A stretch of 8,851 nucleotides of DNA from Desulfobacula sp. (GTDB lineage: Bacteria > Desulfobacterota > Desulfobacteria > Desulfobacterales > Desulfobacteraceae), in the NCBI RefSeq assembly GCF_021107415.1, contig NZ_JAIOSW010000251.1:1-8851 (forward strand). The letters are read 5' to 3'. Made by a program: the position numbers and the translations under genes. Below are positions 1 to 7,059 of the stretch, in pieces. The stretch's first letter is position 1. Every line of letters begins with the position of its first letter. Below the pieces are notes generated by a model. The model saw only the letters and a program-made list of their open reading frames with translations. It was not told the DNA's origin and did not search any database.

Positions 1-283
1 TAAAGTTCTCAAATCAGAGAAACCTGTAATGGTAGATTTCTGGGCACCCTGGTGTGGTCCTTGTAAAGCTATTGCTCCAACTGTGGATGCCCTTGAAAAA
101 GAGTACGGAGACAAAATGACATTTGTAAAAGTAAATGTTGATGAAAATCCGATTGCTCCGAGCAAATTTGGTGTTCAGGCCATTCCCACCCTGATTTTCT
201 TTAACAATGGTGAAATAGCGGATCAAATTACCGGTATGGTTGCCAAGGAAAAACTTGAAGAAACCATTAAAGGGATTGTATAA
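1..283 (+). CDS. trxA: Thioredoxin (5'-truncated by window edge)
   Basis: Thioredoxin is a small cytoplasmic protein that reduces protein disulfides and is itself recharged by thioredoxin reductase. The reading frame is open from base 2 and gives 93 residues to the TAA at 281-283. A full thioredoxin has about 105-108, so roughly 12-15 N-terminal residues lie outside the window. The classic active site WCGPCK is at fragment residues 17-22 and the cis-proline loop 'IPT' at about 61-63. The 'VNVDENP' strand and the C-terminal helix are both present. The internal ATG at 29 is not the start: it lies in the beta strand just before the active site, and the upstream codons (KVLKSEKPV) match the family. 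trxB follows after 10 bases, so this thioredoxin is very likely the substrate of that reductase and co-transcribed with it. I see nothing degenerate in the visible part. Confidence 0.95.
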   Translation, partial: KVLKSEKPVMVDFWAPWCGPCKAIAPTVDALEKEYGDKMTFVKVNVDENPIAPSKFGVQAIPTLIFFNNGEIADQITGMVAKEKLEETIKGIV

Positions 284-288
284 GGGGG
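283..288 (+). promoter_or_regulatory. Ribosome binding site that fixes the trxB start
   Basis: AGGGGG overlaps the end of the trxA stop codon and lies 5 bases before the ATG at 294. An earlier in-frame ATG at 240 lies inside trxA and has no comparable site. The residues it would add do not look like the usual short N-terminus before the FAD-binding strand, so 294 is the better start. Confidence 0.7.
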
Positions 289-293
289 TTATC

Positions 294-1214
294 ATGGCAA
301 AGGCTGACTATGATCTTGTAATTATTGGTGCCGGTCCTGCCGGTCTGACAGCAGGAATCTATGCTGCCAGGGCAAGGATGAATGTCCTTCTTTTAGAAAA
401 AGCCGTACCAGGCGGTCAGATCCTGGTGACTGACTGGATTGAAAACTATCCCGGGTTTCCGGAAGGCATTTCAGGGTTTGATCTTGCCGAGAAAATGAAA
501 ACCCAGGCTGAAGAACTGGGGTTGAAGATTGAAACGGCAGAGGTTCATTCTCTCAATCTTTCCAAAGAATTAAAGGAAATTGTTCTAAAAGACAGAAGCA
601 TTACTGCCAAAACTCTGATTATTGCATCCGGTGCATCCCCGAAAAAACTGGGTATCGGTGAAGATAAATTCATGGGCAAAGGCATTTCTTTTTGTGCCAC
701 ATGTGATGCACCTTTTTTTAAGAATAAAACAGTCGTTGCCATCGGCGGGGGAGATACAGCAGTACAAGAGGCCATATACCTGACAAAATTTGCTGAAAAA
801 GTCTATCTGGTTCACAGAAGAGATGAACTGCGAGCCACAAAAATACTTCAGGAACGGGCCTTTGAAAATAATAAAATTGAATTTGTCTGGGACAGTATTC
901 CAACTGGTGTAGAAGGCTTTTTCGGTGTGGAGGGTGTCAAAATAAAAAACGTAAAAACCAATGAAGAAAAAACCCTGAAGGCGGACGGCTGTTTTATCTG
1001 GGTTGGTATTTTACCCAACACCTCTTTTTTAAATGATGCCGTTGAAACAGATGAATTCGGATTTATTCGATCTAATGTAAAAATGCAAACATCTGTTCCG
1101 GGAGTATATGCTGTCGGCGATGTAAGAGACACCCCTTTAAGGCAGATCGCAACTGCTGTAGGCGATGCTGCTATCGCTGCTGTTTCTGCAGAACACTTTA
1201 TTGAGAACGCTTAA
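294..1214 (+). CDS. trxB: Thioredoxin reductase (NADPH-type, low-Mr FAD flavoprotein)
   Basis: This cytoplasmic enzyme moves electrons from NADPH through FAD and a CxxC disulfide to oxidised thioredoxin. The 306-residue product is close to the bacterial family norm of 305-320. In order it shows the FAD dinucleotide motif GAGPAG (12-17), the redox-active CATC (134-137, followed by DAP), the NADPH-domain motif GGGDTA (151-156), the phosphate-binding HRR (174-176), and the C-terminal FAD motif 'YAVGD' ending at Asp276 with the 'RQ' pair at 283-284. The HRR motif suggests NADPH rather than ferredoxin or NADH as donor. It sits 10 bases after trxA and 2 bases before bamD, so all three look co-transcribed. 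There is no frameshift or missing catalytic residue. Confidence 0.96.
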   Translation: MAKADYDLVIIGAGPAGLTAGIYAARARMNVLLLEKAVPGGQILVTDWIENYPGFPEGISGFDLAEKMKTQAEELGLKIETAEVHSLNLSKELKEIVLKDRSITAKTLIIASGASPKKLGIGEDKFMGKGISFCATCDAPFFKNKTVVAIGGGDTAVQEAIYLTKFAEKVYLVHRRDELRATKILQERAFENNKIEFVWDSIPTGVEGFFGVEGVKIKNVKTNEEKTLKADGCFIWVGILPNTSFLNDAVETDEFGFIRSNVKMQTSVPGVYAVGDVRDTPLRQIATAVGDAAIAAVSAEHFIENA

Positions 1215-1216
1215 AT

Positions 1217-1867
1217 ATGAAAAAACTATTTTTATTCTTTATAATTGTTTCATTGCTTTGTGGATGCTCTTTGTTTGAAACATCACATGAAATGGAAAAG
1301 AATGCTCAAGAGCTTGTTTCCGAAGGATCTTCCGCCTTTGTTTCTAAAGATTACAAAACTGCGGTAAAAGCCTATACAGACTTGAAGGATTGGTATCCGT
1401 TCAGCAAGTACGCCATTTTGGCTGAGCTTAAAATTGCTGATGCACATTACCATCTTGAAGAGTATGGTGAAGCGATCCTTGCCTATGAAGAATTTGAAAA
1501 AATGCATCCTAAGAACGAAGCCATTCCCTATATAATTTACCAGACCGGGCTTTGCTGGTTTAACCAGCTGGGGACAATTGACAGAGATCATACTCCTGCT
1601 AAAAACAGCCTGATCCAGTTTAACCGCCTTATTGACCAGTTCCCTGAAAGCGAATATGCTCAAAAGGCAAAGGGAAATATTAAAAAATGTATGGGTAACC
1701 TTTCAGGACATGAACTCTATGTAGCCAATTTTTATTACAAAACAAAAAAATATAAGGCTGCATTAAAAAGATATGAGTATCTTGTCGAGAACTATCCGGA
1801 TTCAAAAGAAAGCAAAGAAGCATTAAATAAAATTCCCCAGTGCAGGGCTCTGGCAAACAAAAATTAA
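1217..1867 (+). CDS. bamD: Outer membrane protein assembly lipoprotein BamD (YfiO/ComL family)
   Basis: BamD is the essential lipoprotein of the BAM complex, which folds beta-barrel proteins into the outer membrane. It acts on the periplasmic face of that membrane. The 216-residue product starts with a lipoprotein signal peptide: two lysines, a hydrophobic stretch, and lipobox L-C-G-C with the lipidated Cys at residue 17. The rest is helical TPR-like repeats with family-typical segments: 'AVKAYTDLKDWYPFSKYA' near 50-67, 'AILAYEEFEKMHP' near 85-98, and 'ALKRYEYLVENYPDS' near the C-terminus. E. coli BamD is about 245 residues, so this form is slightly short, mostly at the C-terminus. The ATG lies only 2 bases after the trxB stop and its own ribosome site is weak, which suggests translational coupling. 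Residue 18 is Ser, so no inner-membrane retention Asp follows the lipid Cys, consistent with outer-membrane sorting. Other TPR lipoproteins are possible but fit less well. Confidence 0.88.
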   Translation: MKKLFLFFIIVSLLCGCSLFETSHEMEKNAQELVSEGSSAFVSKDYKTAVKAYTDLKDWYPFSKYAILAELKIADAHYHLEEYGEAILAYEEFEKMHPKNEAIPYIIYQTGLCWFNQLGTIDRDHTPAKNSLIQFNRLIDQFPESEYAQKAKGNIKKCMGNLSGHELYVANFYYKTKKYKAALKRYEYLVENYPDSKESKEALNKIPQCRALANKN

Positions 1868-1874
1868 AATTTTC

Positions 1875-1903
1875 TTTACTTTTATTTATTTTTAATATAT
1901 TAA
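1875..1903 (+). promoter_or_regulatory. Possible promoter for rpmB
   Basis: The 79-base gap between bamD and rpmB is strongly AT-rich. TTTACT (1875-1880) and TATTAA (1898-1903), 17 bases apart, each match the sigma-70 consensus at four of six positions. Such matches are common by chance in AT-rich DNA. A promoter here is mainly expected because rpmB is functionally unrelated to trxA-trxB-bamD and no terminator is obvious. Read-through from bamD is an alternative. Confidence 0.25.
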
Positions 1904-1946
1904 TTCCAGGTTATTTTGTTTAAAAAGATTTTTTAGGAGTATAACA

Positions 1947-2141
1947 ATGTCGAAAAAATGTGCTATTTGCGGAAAAAAACCAATGACCGGCAATAATGTC
2001 AGCCATGCCCACAATCTGAATAAGAGAAAATTTAATCCAAACCTTCAAAGAGTTCGTGCAGTTATTAAACAAGGTTGTGTCAGGAAAATAGACGTATGTA
2101 CCAGTTGCATTAAAGCAGGGAAAGTAGTTAAAGCTCCCTAG
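1947..2141 (+). CDS. rpmB: 50S ribosomal protein L28 (zinc-ribbon, four-Cys form)
   Basis: L28 is a small protein of the large ribosomal subunit. The 64-residue product begins '[12 protein letters not shown]' and contains the family core '[16 protein letters not shown]' (19-34), rich in basic residues for rRNA binding. Cysteines pair as C5-x2-C8 and C51-x2-C54, the zinc-binding 'C+' form of L28, which contrasts with cysteine-free paralogues used under zinc limitation in some bacteria. One extra Cys is at 44. The start is supported by AGGAG at 1935-1939, 7 bases before the ATG. It is not next to rpmG, a common partner elsewhere. It ends 11 bases from the convergent rel gene. Confidence 0.95.
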   Translation: MSKKCAICGKKPMTGNNVSHAHNLNKRKFNPNLQRVRAVIKQGCVRKIDVCTSCIKAGKVVKAP

Positions 2142-2146
2142 GGGAG
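2134..2146. terminator. Small GC-rich dyad at the rpmB/rel convergent junction
   Basis: CTCCC (2134-2138) and GGGAG (2142-2146) are inverted around the rpmB stop codon TAG. A 5-bp stem with a 3-base loop is minimal, and neither side has a real T-run: the rel side continues CTTTAACTACTTT, the rpmB side TATCGG. It is the only candidate for transcription termination in the 11-base gap, so the call is weak. Confidence 0.2.
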
Positions 2147-2152
2147 TATCGG

Positions 2153-4306
2153 TCATTCGTTTCTGATGATCCGTTTGACATCAATAACTTTTTTCACTTT
2201 TCTGATTTCTGACATAATTTTTCGAAGCTGTTCAGTGCTTTCAACCAGAAGAGTAAAATAGAAAAAACCGACACCTGTTTCCTGGGTTTCGGTTTTTGCG
2301 CTTAAAATATTAGATTTGTATTTACTGATAACAGAGGCAATATCTGCCAGAAGCCCAAACCTGTCATCCGTCCGAACCTTGATACTGGCAGGATAGGATT
2401 CTGTAAAATCATCACTCCATTGGACTTCGATCTGGCGCTCATTACTCAGTTTCATGACATTTAAGCACCCTTTTCGGTGAATGGTTACCCCCTGACCCTG
2501 GGTGATGTAACCGATAATACGGTCGCCCGGAAGGGGATTGCAGCATTTCGAAAACTTAACAAGAATATCATTCAGGCCTTTTACGATGATACCCGTGCTC
2601 TCTTTTTTCTTACGCTTTCCAACCAGTTTGTGAAGAATGCTTTCTTTTTTAACTTCCTGTTTTTCAAATTCAGGTAATGCTTTATTAAAAACCTGTAAAG
2701 GTGTAAATTTTCCAAAGCCCACATGGGCAATCAGATCATCCACTGTTTTAAACCCATAAATATCGGCAACTTTTTTTATCTCCCCTGATTTAACCAGAGC
2801 ATTAAAATTTTGATTTTTCTTTCTGAATGTCTTTTCACACATCTCACGCCCTAAAGAATAGCTTCTCTCTTTTTCCCTGGCATTGATCCAGGACCGTATT
2901 TTTGTTCTGGCCTTTACGGTTTTTACAAAATTAAGCCAGTCAGGGCTCGGGGTATGGCCCTTGGTTGTAAGAATTTCTATTTTATCTCCGGTTTTCAGCT
3001 GATGGGTGAGCGGCATAAGTTTTCCGTTGACCTTTGCTCCTGTACATGCTGCACCAACCTCCGTATGTATCAAATAAGCAAAATCCACGGGCGTAGCTTT
3101 TTTGGGCAGGGTCTTGATCTCGCCCTGGGGTGTGAATACATATATTTCACCTGGGTATAGATCTATTCGGACATTTTCCAGAAATTCATCCGGATCATTA
3201 TAATTTTCCTGGTTTTCCACAAGTTTTCTGATCCAGGAAAACAGTTCTCCGGTAGTCTCATCAACCTTTGAGCCTTCTTTATAACTCCAGTGGGCTGCAA
3301 TTCCGGATTCTGCAATCCGGTCCATATCACGGGTCCTGATCTGCATTTCAACCCGTTCACCTTTTGGGCCCACTACCGTGGTATGGATGGATTGATACAT
3401 ATTGGGCTTGGGGTTGCCGATATAATCTTTAATCTTATAGTAAATCGGCTTCCACATGGAATGGATAGCACCCATGGCAGCATAACACTGGGGTACCGAA
3501 TCGAAGATAATTCTAAACGCAATGATATCGTAGACCTCATCAAATTCAAGGTTCTGGGTAATCATTTTCTGATAAATGCTGTAATGTTGTTTATATCTCC
3601 CTTTTATTTCACCTTCCAGGCCCATTTCCTTCATCTTTTCATGAAGTTTCTCATTTACCTCTTTAATGTAATCTTCTTTTTCATGCTTGGCTTTATCCAC
3701 CAGGGCATCAATGCGGTCATATTCATCTCTTAAAGTATAATAAAAAGCAATTTCCTCCAGTTCATACTTTATCCAGAAAATCCCCAGGCGTGCTGCAATA
3801 GGAGCATAGATGTCCAGGGTTTCCTGGGCAATGGCTGCCTGTTTTTCAGGATTATGGTGATACTTTAAGGTCCGCATATTATGAATCCTGTCCGCAAGCT
3901 TGATCAACACCACCCGGATATCATCTGCCATAGCAAGAATCATCTTTCGTAAACTTTCTGCCTGCTGTGCTATTTTGGTTGAAAACGTCAGGGCAGACAG
4001 TTTTGTTACACCGGAAACAATATGGGCAACATCCGGTCCGAACGTCTCTTTAATATCTTCTTTAGTTGCGGGTGTATCTTCAATGACATCATGCAAAAGG
4101 GCTGCGGCAATGCTCTCAACATCCAGCCGCATATCTGCTAAAATATTGGCCACCTCAAGGGGATGGGACAAATAAGGTTCACCGGAAAGTCGAACCTGGC
4201 CTTCATGAACCCTTGCCGAGTAAATATAGGCCCGATCTATAATATCCGTATCCCCTTCAGGATTATACTCATAAATTTTATCAAGTATGTCGGTAATCCT
4301 GATCAT
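2153..4306 (-). CDS. rel: Bifunctional (p)ppGpp synthetase/hydrolase (RelA/SpoT family, Rel)
   Basis: This enzyme makes and degrades the alarmone (p)ppGpp and sets the stringent response, using ATP plus GDP/GTP for synthesis. The 717-residue product has the full long-RSH layout. The N-terminal HD hydrolase carries Arg39, His48, HD 72-73, ED 76-77 and Asp139/Asn143 in 'LADRIHNMRT', all the residues expected of an active hydrolase. The synthetase (about 230-345) has 'GRYK' (236-239), Asp260, Arg265, 'YQSIHTT' from 304 and Glu320 in 'EMQIRT'. A TGS domain follows at about 385-450 (His414). Next come a cysteine motif (CC 588-589, with His610 and Cys614) and a C-terminal ACT domain (about 640-717). 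The loop 'KIKD' (291-294) resembles the RxKD loop of bifunctional enzymes, not the ExDD of synthesis-only RelA. The ATG lies 9 bases after the proS stop behind a weak AGGCG that overlaps that stop, so coupled translation is likely. Confidence 0.95.
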   Translation of the reverse strand: MIRITDILDKIYEYNPEGDTDIIDRAYIYSARVHEGQVRLSGEPYLSHPLEVANILADMRLDVESIAAALLHDVIEDTPATKEDIKETFGPDVAHIVSGVTKLSALTFSTKIAQQAESLRKMILAMADDIRVVLIKLADRIHNMRTLKYHHNPEKQAAIAQETLDIYAPIAARLGIFWIKYELEEIAFYYTLRDEYDRIDALVDKAKHEKEDYIKEVNEKLHEKMKEMGLEGEIKGRYKQHYSIYQKMITQNLEFDEVYDIIAFRIIFDSVPQCYAAMGAIHSMWKPIYYKIKDYIGNPKPNMYQSIHTTVVGPKGERVEMQIRTRDMDRIAESGIAAHWSYKEGSKVDETTGELFSWIRKLVENQENYNDPDEFLENVRIDLYPGEIYVFTPQGEIKTLPKKATPVDFAYLIHTEVGAACTGAKVNGKLMPLTHQLKTGDKIEILTTKGHTPSPDWLNFVKTVKARTKIRSWINAREKERSYSLGREMCEKTFRKKNQNFNALVKSGEIKKVADIYGFKTVDDLIAHVGFGKFTPLQVFNKALPEFEKQEVKKESILHKLVGKRKKKESTGIIVKGLNDILVKFSKCCNPLPGDRIIGYITQGQGVTIHRKGCLNVMKLSNERQIEVQWSDDFTESYPASIKVRTDDRFGLLADIASVISKYKSNILSAKTETQETGVGFFYFTLLVESTEQLRKIMSEIRKVKKVIDVKRIIRNE

Positions 4307-4315
4307 GGGTATCGC

Positions 4316-5827
4316 CTAATATGCTTTTGCAAAAAGCACTCTTCTTGAACTTGAATTATCACAACAAATGCAGTTTCCTTCTTCTGTGGGACTGTCAAAG
4401 GGAATACAGCGGATGGTAACGGACAGGTCTTTTTTTATTTTTTCCTCACACTTTTGAGATCCGCACCAATGTGCCATAACAAAGGCACCATTATTAAATC
4501 CTTTGGCTTTTTTATACAGCTTGTAAAATGCTTTTTTATCATCAATCTCAAATGTGTTTTCTTTTCTATGGTTCTTCGCACGGTTAAAAAGATTATCCTG
4601 AATATTGTCCAGAATATCTATAATCCGGTCAATAAATTCCTCTCTGTTCATGGATTGTTTCTTGTTGGATGGTTCATCTCTTCTGGCCATAAAAACACTG
4701 TTTTGTTCAATATCTCTCGGCCCCAGCTCAATCCGGACAGGAACACCCTTTTTCACCCATTCCCAGCCCCTGGCACCGCCGATATCCCGATCGTCAATTT
4801 CTACTTCAACCTGTCTGCCATGGTATTGTTTTCCTTCCAGAGCATCTTTAAGGCTTTGAGCGCTTTCCATAACAATTCGATTGTCTTCGCCCTTTTTAAA
4901 AATCGGAAGAATGACGACATGGGCCGGAGCCACCCGGGGTGGAAGCACAAGACCGTCATCATCGGAATGCACCATGATCATCCCGCCAACCATACGGGTG
5001 GATGTTCCCCAGGATGTGGTCCAGGCATAGGCTTCTTCTCCTTCTTCATTTTGAAATTTAATATTGGAGCCCTTGGCAAAATTCTGACCCAGAAAATGGG
5101 ATGTGCCTGCCTGAAGCGCCCTTTTATCCTGCATCATGGCTTCAATACAGGTGGTATCCTCCGCCCCGGGAAACCGTTCTGCAGCGGTCTTTCTGCCCCT
5201 GATCACGGGCATGGCCAGATATTCTTCAACAAATTTTGTGTAGACATCCAGCATGAGCATGGTTCTCTCTTTTGCTTCGGTCTCCGTGGCATGGGCGGTA
5301 TGGCCTTCCTGCCATAAAAACTCACTGGTTCTTAAAAACATCCGGGTCCGCATCTCCCATCGAACCACATTGGCCCACTGGTTTAATAGAATGGGAAGAT
5401 CCCTGTAGCTTCCTGTCCATTTGGCCATGGATTCCCCGATAATGGTTTCAGATGTGGGGCGAACGATTAATGGTTCGGCAAGCTCTCCGGCCGGTTTCAA
5501 TCCCCCTTTATCATCTTTTTCAAGCTTGTGGTGGGTGACAACCGCACACTCTTTGGCAAACCCTTCCACATGCTCGGCTTCCTTTTCCAGATAACTTAAA
5601 GGAATAAACAAGGGGAAATAGGCATTTTTTACACCGGTTTTCTTAAACATTTCATCTATCTTGTGCACCATATTTTCCCAAAGCGCATACCCCCATGGCT
5701 TTATCACCATGCATCCCCTGACCGCTGAATTTTCAGCCATATCCGATGCCTTAATTACTTCCAGATACCAGGCGGGATAGTCATGTTCCCGGGTAGGTGT
5801 GATAGCTGTCTTATTCTTTTTTGCCAC
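4316..5827 (-). CDS. proS: Prolyl-tRNA synthetase, archaeal/eukaryotic type (ProS type 3)
   Basis: This enzyme charges tRNA-Pro with proline in the cytoplasm. The 503-residue product is the short archaeal/eukaryotic class, not the roughly 570-residue bacterial class that carries an editing insertion between motifs 2 and 3; no such insertion is seen. Class II motif 1 lies around 38-75, 'RPTSE' at 123-127, motif 2 around 156-176 (Arg166, Glu174, His176), and motif 3 around 281-301 (Arg298). The anticodon-binding domain follows from about 300. The C-terminal zinc-type domain has C455, C460, C486 and C489, and the protein ends in tyrosine (AKAY), as in type-3 enzymes whose terminal carboxylate packs near the active site. 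The start is GTG, placed by GGAGG at 5834-5838. The first 17 bases overlap the end of ispG, and rel follows after 9 bases. Archaeal-type ProRS occurs in a scattered set of bacteria, which suggests old lateral transfer. Confidence 0.95.
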   Translation of the reverse strand: MAKKNKTAITPTREHDYPAWYLEVIKASDMAENSAVRGCMVIKPWGYALWENMVHKIDEMFKKTGVKNAYFPLFIPLSYLEKEAEHVEGFAKECAVVTHHKLEKDDKGGLKPAGELAEPLIVRPTSETIIGESMAKWTGSYRDLPILLNQWANVVRWEMRTRMFLRTSEFLWQEGHTAHATETEAKERTMLMLDVYTKFVEEYLAMPVIRGRKTAAERFPGAEDTTCIEAMMQDKRALQAGTSHFLGQNFAKGSNIKFQNEEGEEAYAWTTSWGTSTRMVGGMIMVHSDDDGLVLPPRVAPAHVVILPIFKKGEDNRIVMESAQSLKDALEGKQYHGRQVEVEIDDRDIGGARGWEWVKKGVPVRIELGPRDIEQNSVFMARRDEPSNKKQSMNREEFIDRIIDILDNIQDNLFNRAKNHRKENTFEIDDKKAFYKLYKKAKGFNNGAFVMAHWCGSQKCEEKIKKDLSVTIRCIPFDSPTEEGNCICCDNSSSRRVLFAKAY

Positions 5828-6905
5828 TGGATTCCTCCGAATTCTTTGTCATTTTATCTATCTCGCTCAGCAATTGATCCACAAGTTCATCCTGGTCTAT
5901 TTTCCGTATCACTTTTCCCTTTTTAAATAGAATCCCCATGCCATCACCACCTGCGATACCTATATCTGCCTCTTTTGCTTCACCGGGTCCGTTTACAACA
6001 CATCCCATAATCGCAACTTTAATCTTAGAAGACCGATCAAGTAAAGCTTTTTCTACTTTCTCAGCAATTTTAAACAGATCAATTTTACACCGTCCGCATG
6101 TGGGACAAGAGATCAATTCCGGCCCCCGGCTTCTGATCCCCAATGCCCTTAAAATCTCAAACCCTGTTCTGATTTCTTCAACAGGGTCCCGTGTCAATGA
6201 AACCCGGATGGTATCACCCAACCCTTGGGCCAGCAGCATACCGATCCCGATGGCCGATTTTGTGATACCGGCATAAAGACCACCGGCTTCTGTTACCCCG
6301 ACATGAAACGGCACATTCGTTTTTGATGCCAAAAGCTGATACGCCTTTACCGTTCTGGAAACATCCGAGGCTTTCAGGGAAACTTTGATATTCTGAAAAT
6401 TCAAATCTTCAAGAATTTTTATATTGCGCAAGGCACTTTCCACCATGGCCTCAGGTGTTATTCCAAGGCGCTGTTCAATCTGTTTTTCAAGGGAACCTGC
6501 ATTCACACCGATTCTTATGGAGATGCCGTGTTCTTTTGCACAATCCACCACAGCTTTAATTTTTTTAGCCTCCCCGATATTGCCCGGATTTATTCTTAAA
6601 GCGTCAACACCTGCCTTTGCCGATGCCAGGGCCAGCCTGAAATCAAAATGAATGTCAGCAATTATTGGAATGGAGATGTGCTGTTTGATCTTCTCAATGG
6701 CCTGTGCTGCTTCCATATCCGGAACTGCCACACGGATAATTTCACACCCTGCCTTTTCAAGGGCGAGAATCTGGCTGACCGTGGCGTCCACATCCTGGGT
6801 CTGGGTATTGGTCATGGACTGGACCGAAATAGGTGCATCAGAACCGATCTTAACCTTTCCAATACTGATTTGACGGGTTGACCGTCTTTGTTGAACCAGC
6901 GACAT
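5811..6905 (-). CDS. ispG: 4-hydroxy-3-methylbut-2-en-1-yl diphosphate synthase (IspG/GcpE)
   Basis: IspG converts 2-C-methyl-D-erythritol 2,4-cyclodiphosphate into HMBPP, the next-to-last step of the MEP isoprenoid pathway, using a [4Fe-4S] cluster and reduced ferredoxin or flavodoxin. The 364-residue product is the compact bacterial form. It has the TIM-barrel half with 'VQSMTNT' (28-34), 'ADIHFD' (83-88) and 'RINPGNIG' (104-111), then the cluster domain with C267, C270 and C302 plus Glu309 in 'GCVVNGPGEA'. These match the three Cys and one Glu cluster ligands known for the family. An extra Cys (273) follows the first pair. AGGA at 6913-6916 is 7 bases before the ATG. The last 17 bases overlap proS. 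The C-terminal tail is charged and probably flexible. It heads the ispG-proS-rel cluster. Confidence 0.97.
   Translation of the reverse strand: MSLVQQRRSTRQISIGKVKIGSDAPISVQSMTNTQTQDVDATVSQILALEKAGCEIIRVAVPDMEAAQAIEKIKQHISIPIIADIHFDFRLALASAKAGVDALRINPGNIGEAKKIKAVVDCAKEHGISIRIGVNAGSLEKQIEQRLGITPEAMVESALRNIKILEDLNFQNIKVSLKASDVSRTVKAYQLLASKTNVPFHVGVTEAGGLYAGITKSAIGIGMLLAQGLGDTIRVSLTRDPVEEIRTGFEILRALGIRSRGPELISCPTCGRCKIDLFKIAEKVEKALLDRSSKIKVAIMGCVVNGPGEAKEADIGIAGGDGMGILFKKGKVIRKIDQDELVDQLLSEIDKMTKNSEESSGKKE
5834..5838 (-). promoter_or_regulatory. Strong ribosome binding site inside ispG that sets the GTG start of proS
   Basis: On the - strand GGAGG lies 6 bases before GTG at 5827. It is a full Shine-Dalgarno core located within the last codons of ispG. 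This supports GTG over any later ATG and indicates that the two genes are translated from one message. Confidence 0.75.
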
Positions 6906-6935
6906 CTTATCATCCTGTAATTTACTAAAATCAAA

Positions 6936-6966
6936 AGCTTACAGCATTGCATTTAAACTGTAAGCT
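6936..6966 (-). terminator. Hairpin between amidohydrolase and ispG, candidate terminator
   Basis: A perfect 9-bp inverted repeat (AGCTTACAG at 6936-6944, CTGTAAGCT at 6958-6966) encloses a 13-base loop. Read on the - strand, the stem is followed by a T-rich stretch, TTTTGATTTT counting the last stem base. This fits a factor-independent terminator for the amidohydrolase gene. The stem has only four GC pairs and the loop is long, so it may instead be an operator or leader structure for ispG, whose ATG is 30 bases further on. The rest of the 154-base gap (6906-7059) is AT-rich, and I see no clear promoter in it. Confidence 0.45.
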
Positions 6967-7059
6967 AAAAAATATTCACTTTACCCTTAAATAAAGATAT
7001 CAAAGCTGTTTCTTTTATTCAAGACAACTATGTTTTAAAATTTCAGCCGTGAATGAAGA

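Noticed and set aside
240..293. Upstream in-frame ATG of trxB, adding 18 residues
   Set aside because: It falls inside trxA and the added residues are unlike the family N-terminus. ATG 294 has a good ribosome site.
2151..2172. GGTCAT...ATGATCC hairpin after rpmB
   Set aside because: The stem needs a bulge, lies in rel coding sequence, and is not followed directly by a T-run.
3290..3733. 147-codon + strand frame opposite rel
   Set aside because: Antisense to the conserved synthetase domain of rel. The hydrophobic composition follows from the reverse strand of charged codons.
4454..5317. Long open frame of 287 codons on the + strand opposite proS
   Set aside because: It lies wholly antisense to a clear synthetase, its product has no recognisable domain and looks like reverse-frame translation, and no ribosome site or neighbour supports it.
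6967..7059. Search for an ispG promoter in the gap
   Set aside because: Matches such as TTGTCT with TGATAT have a 19-base spacer and are too weak to list in AT-rich DNA.
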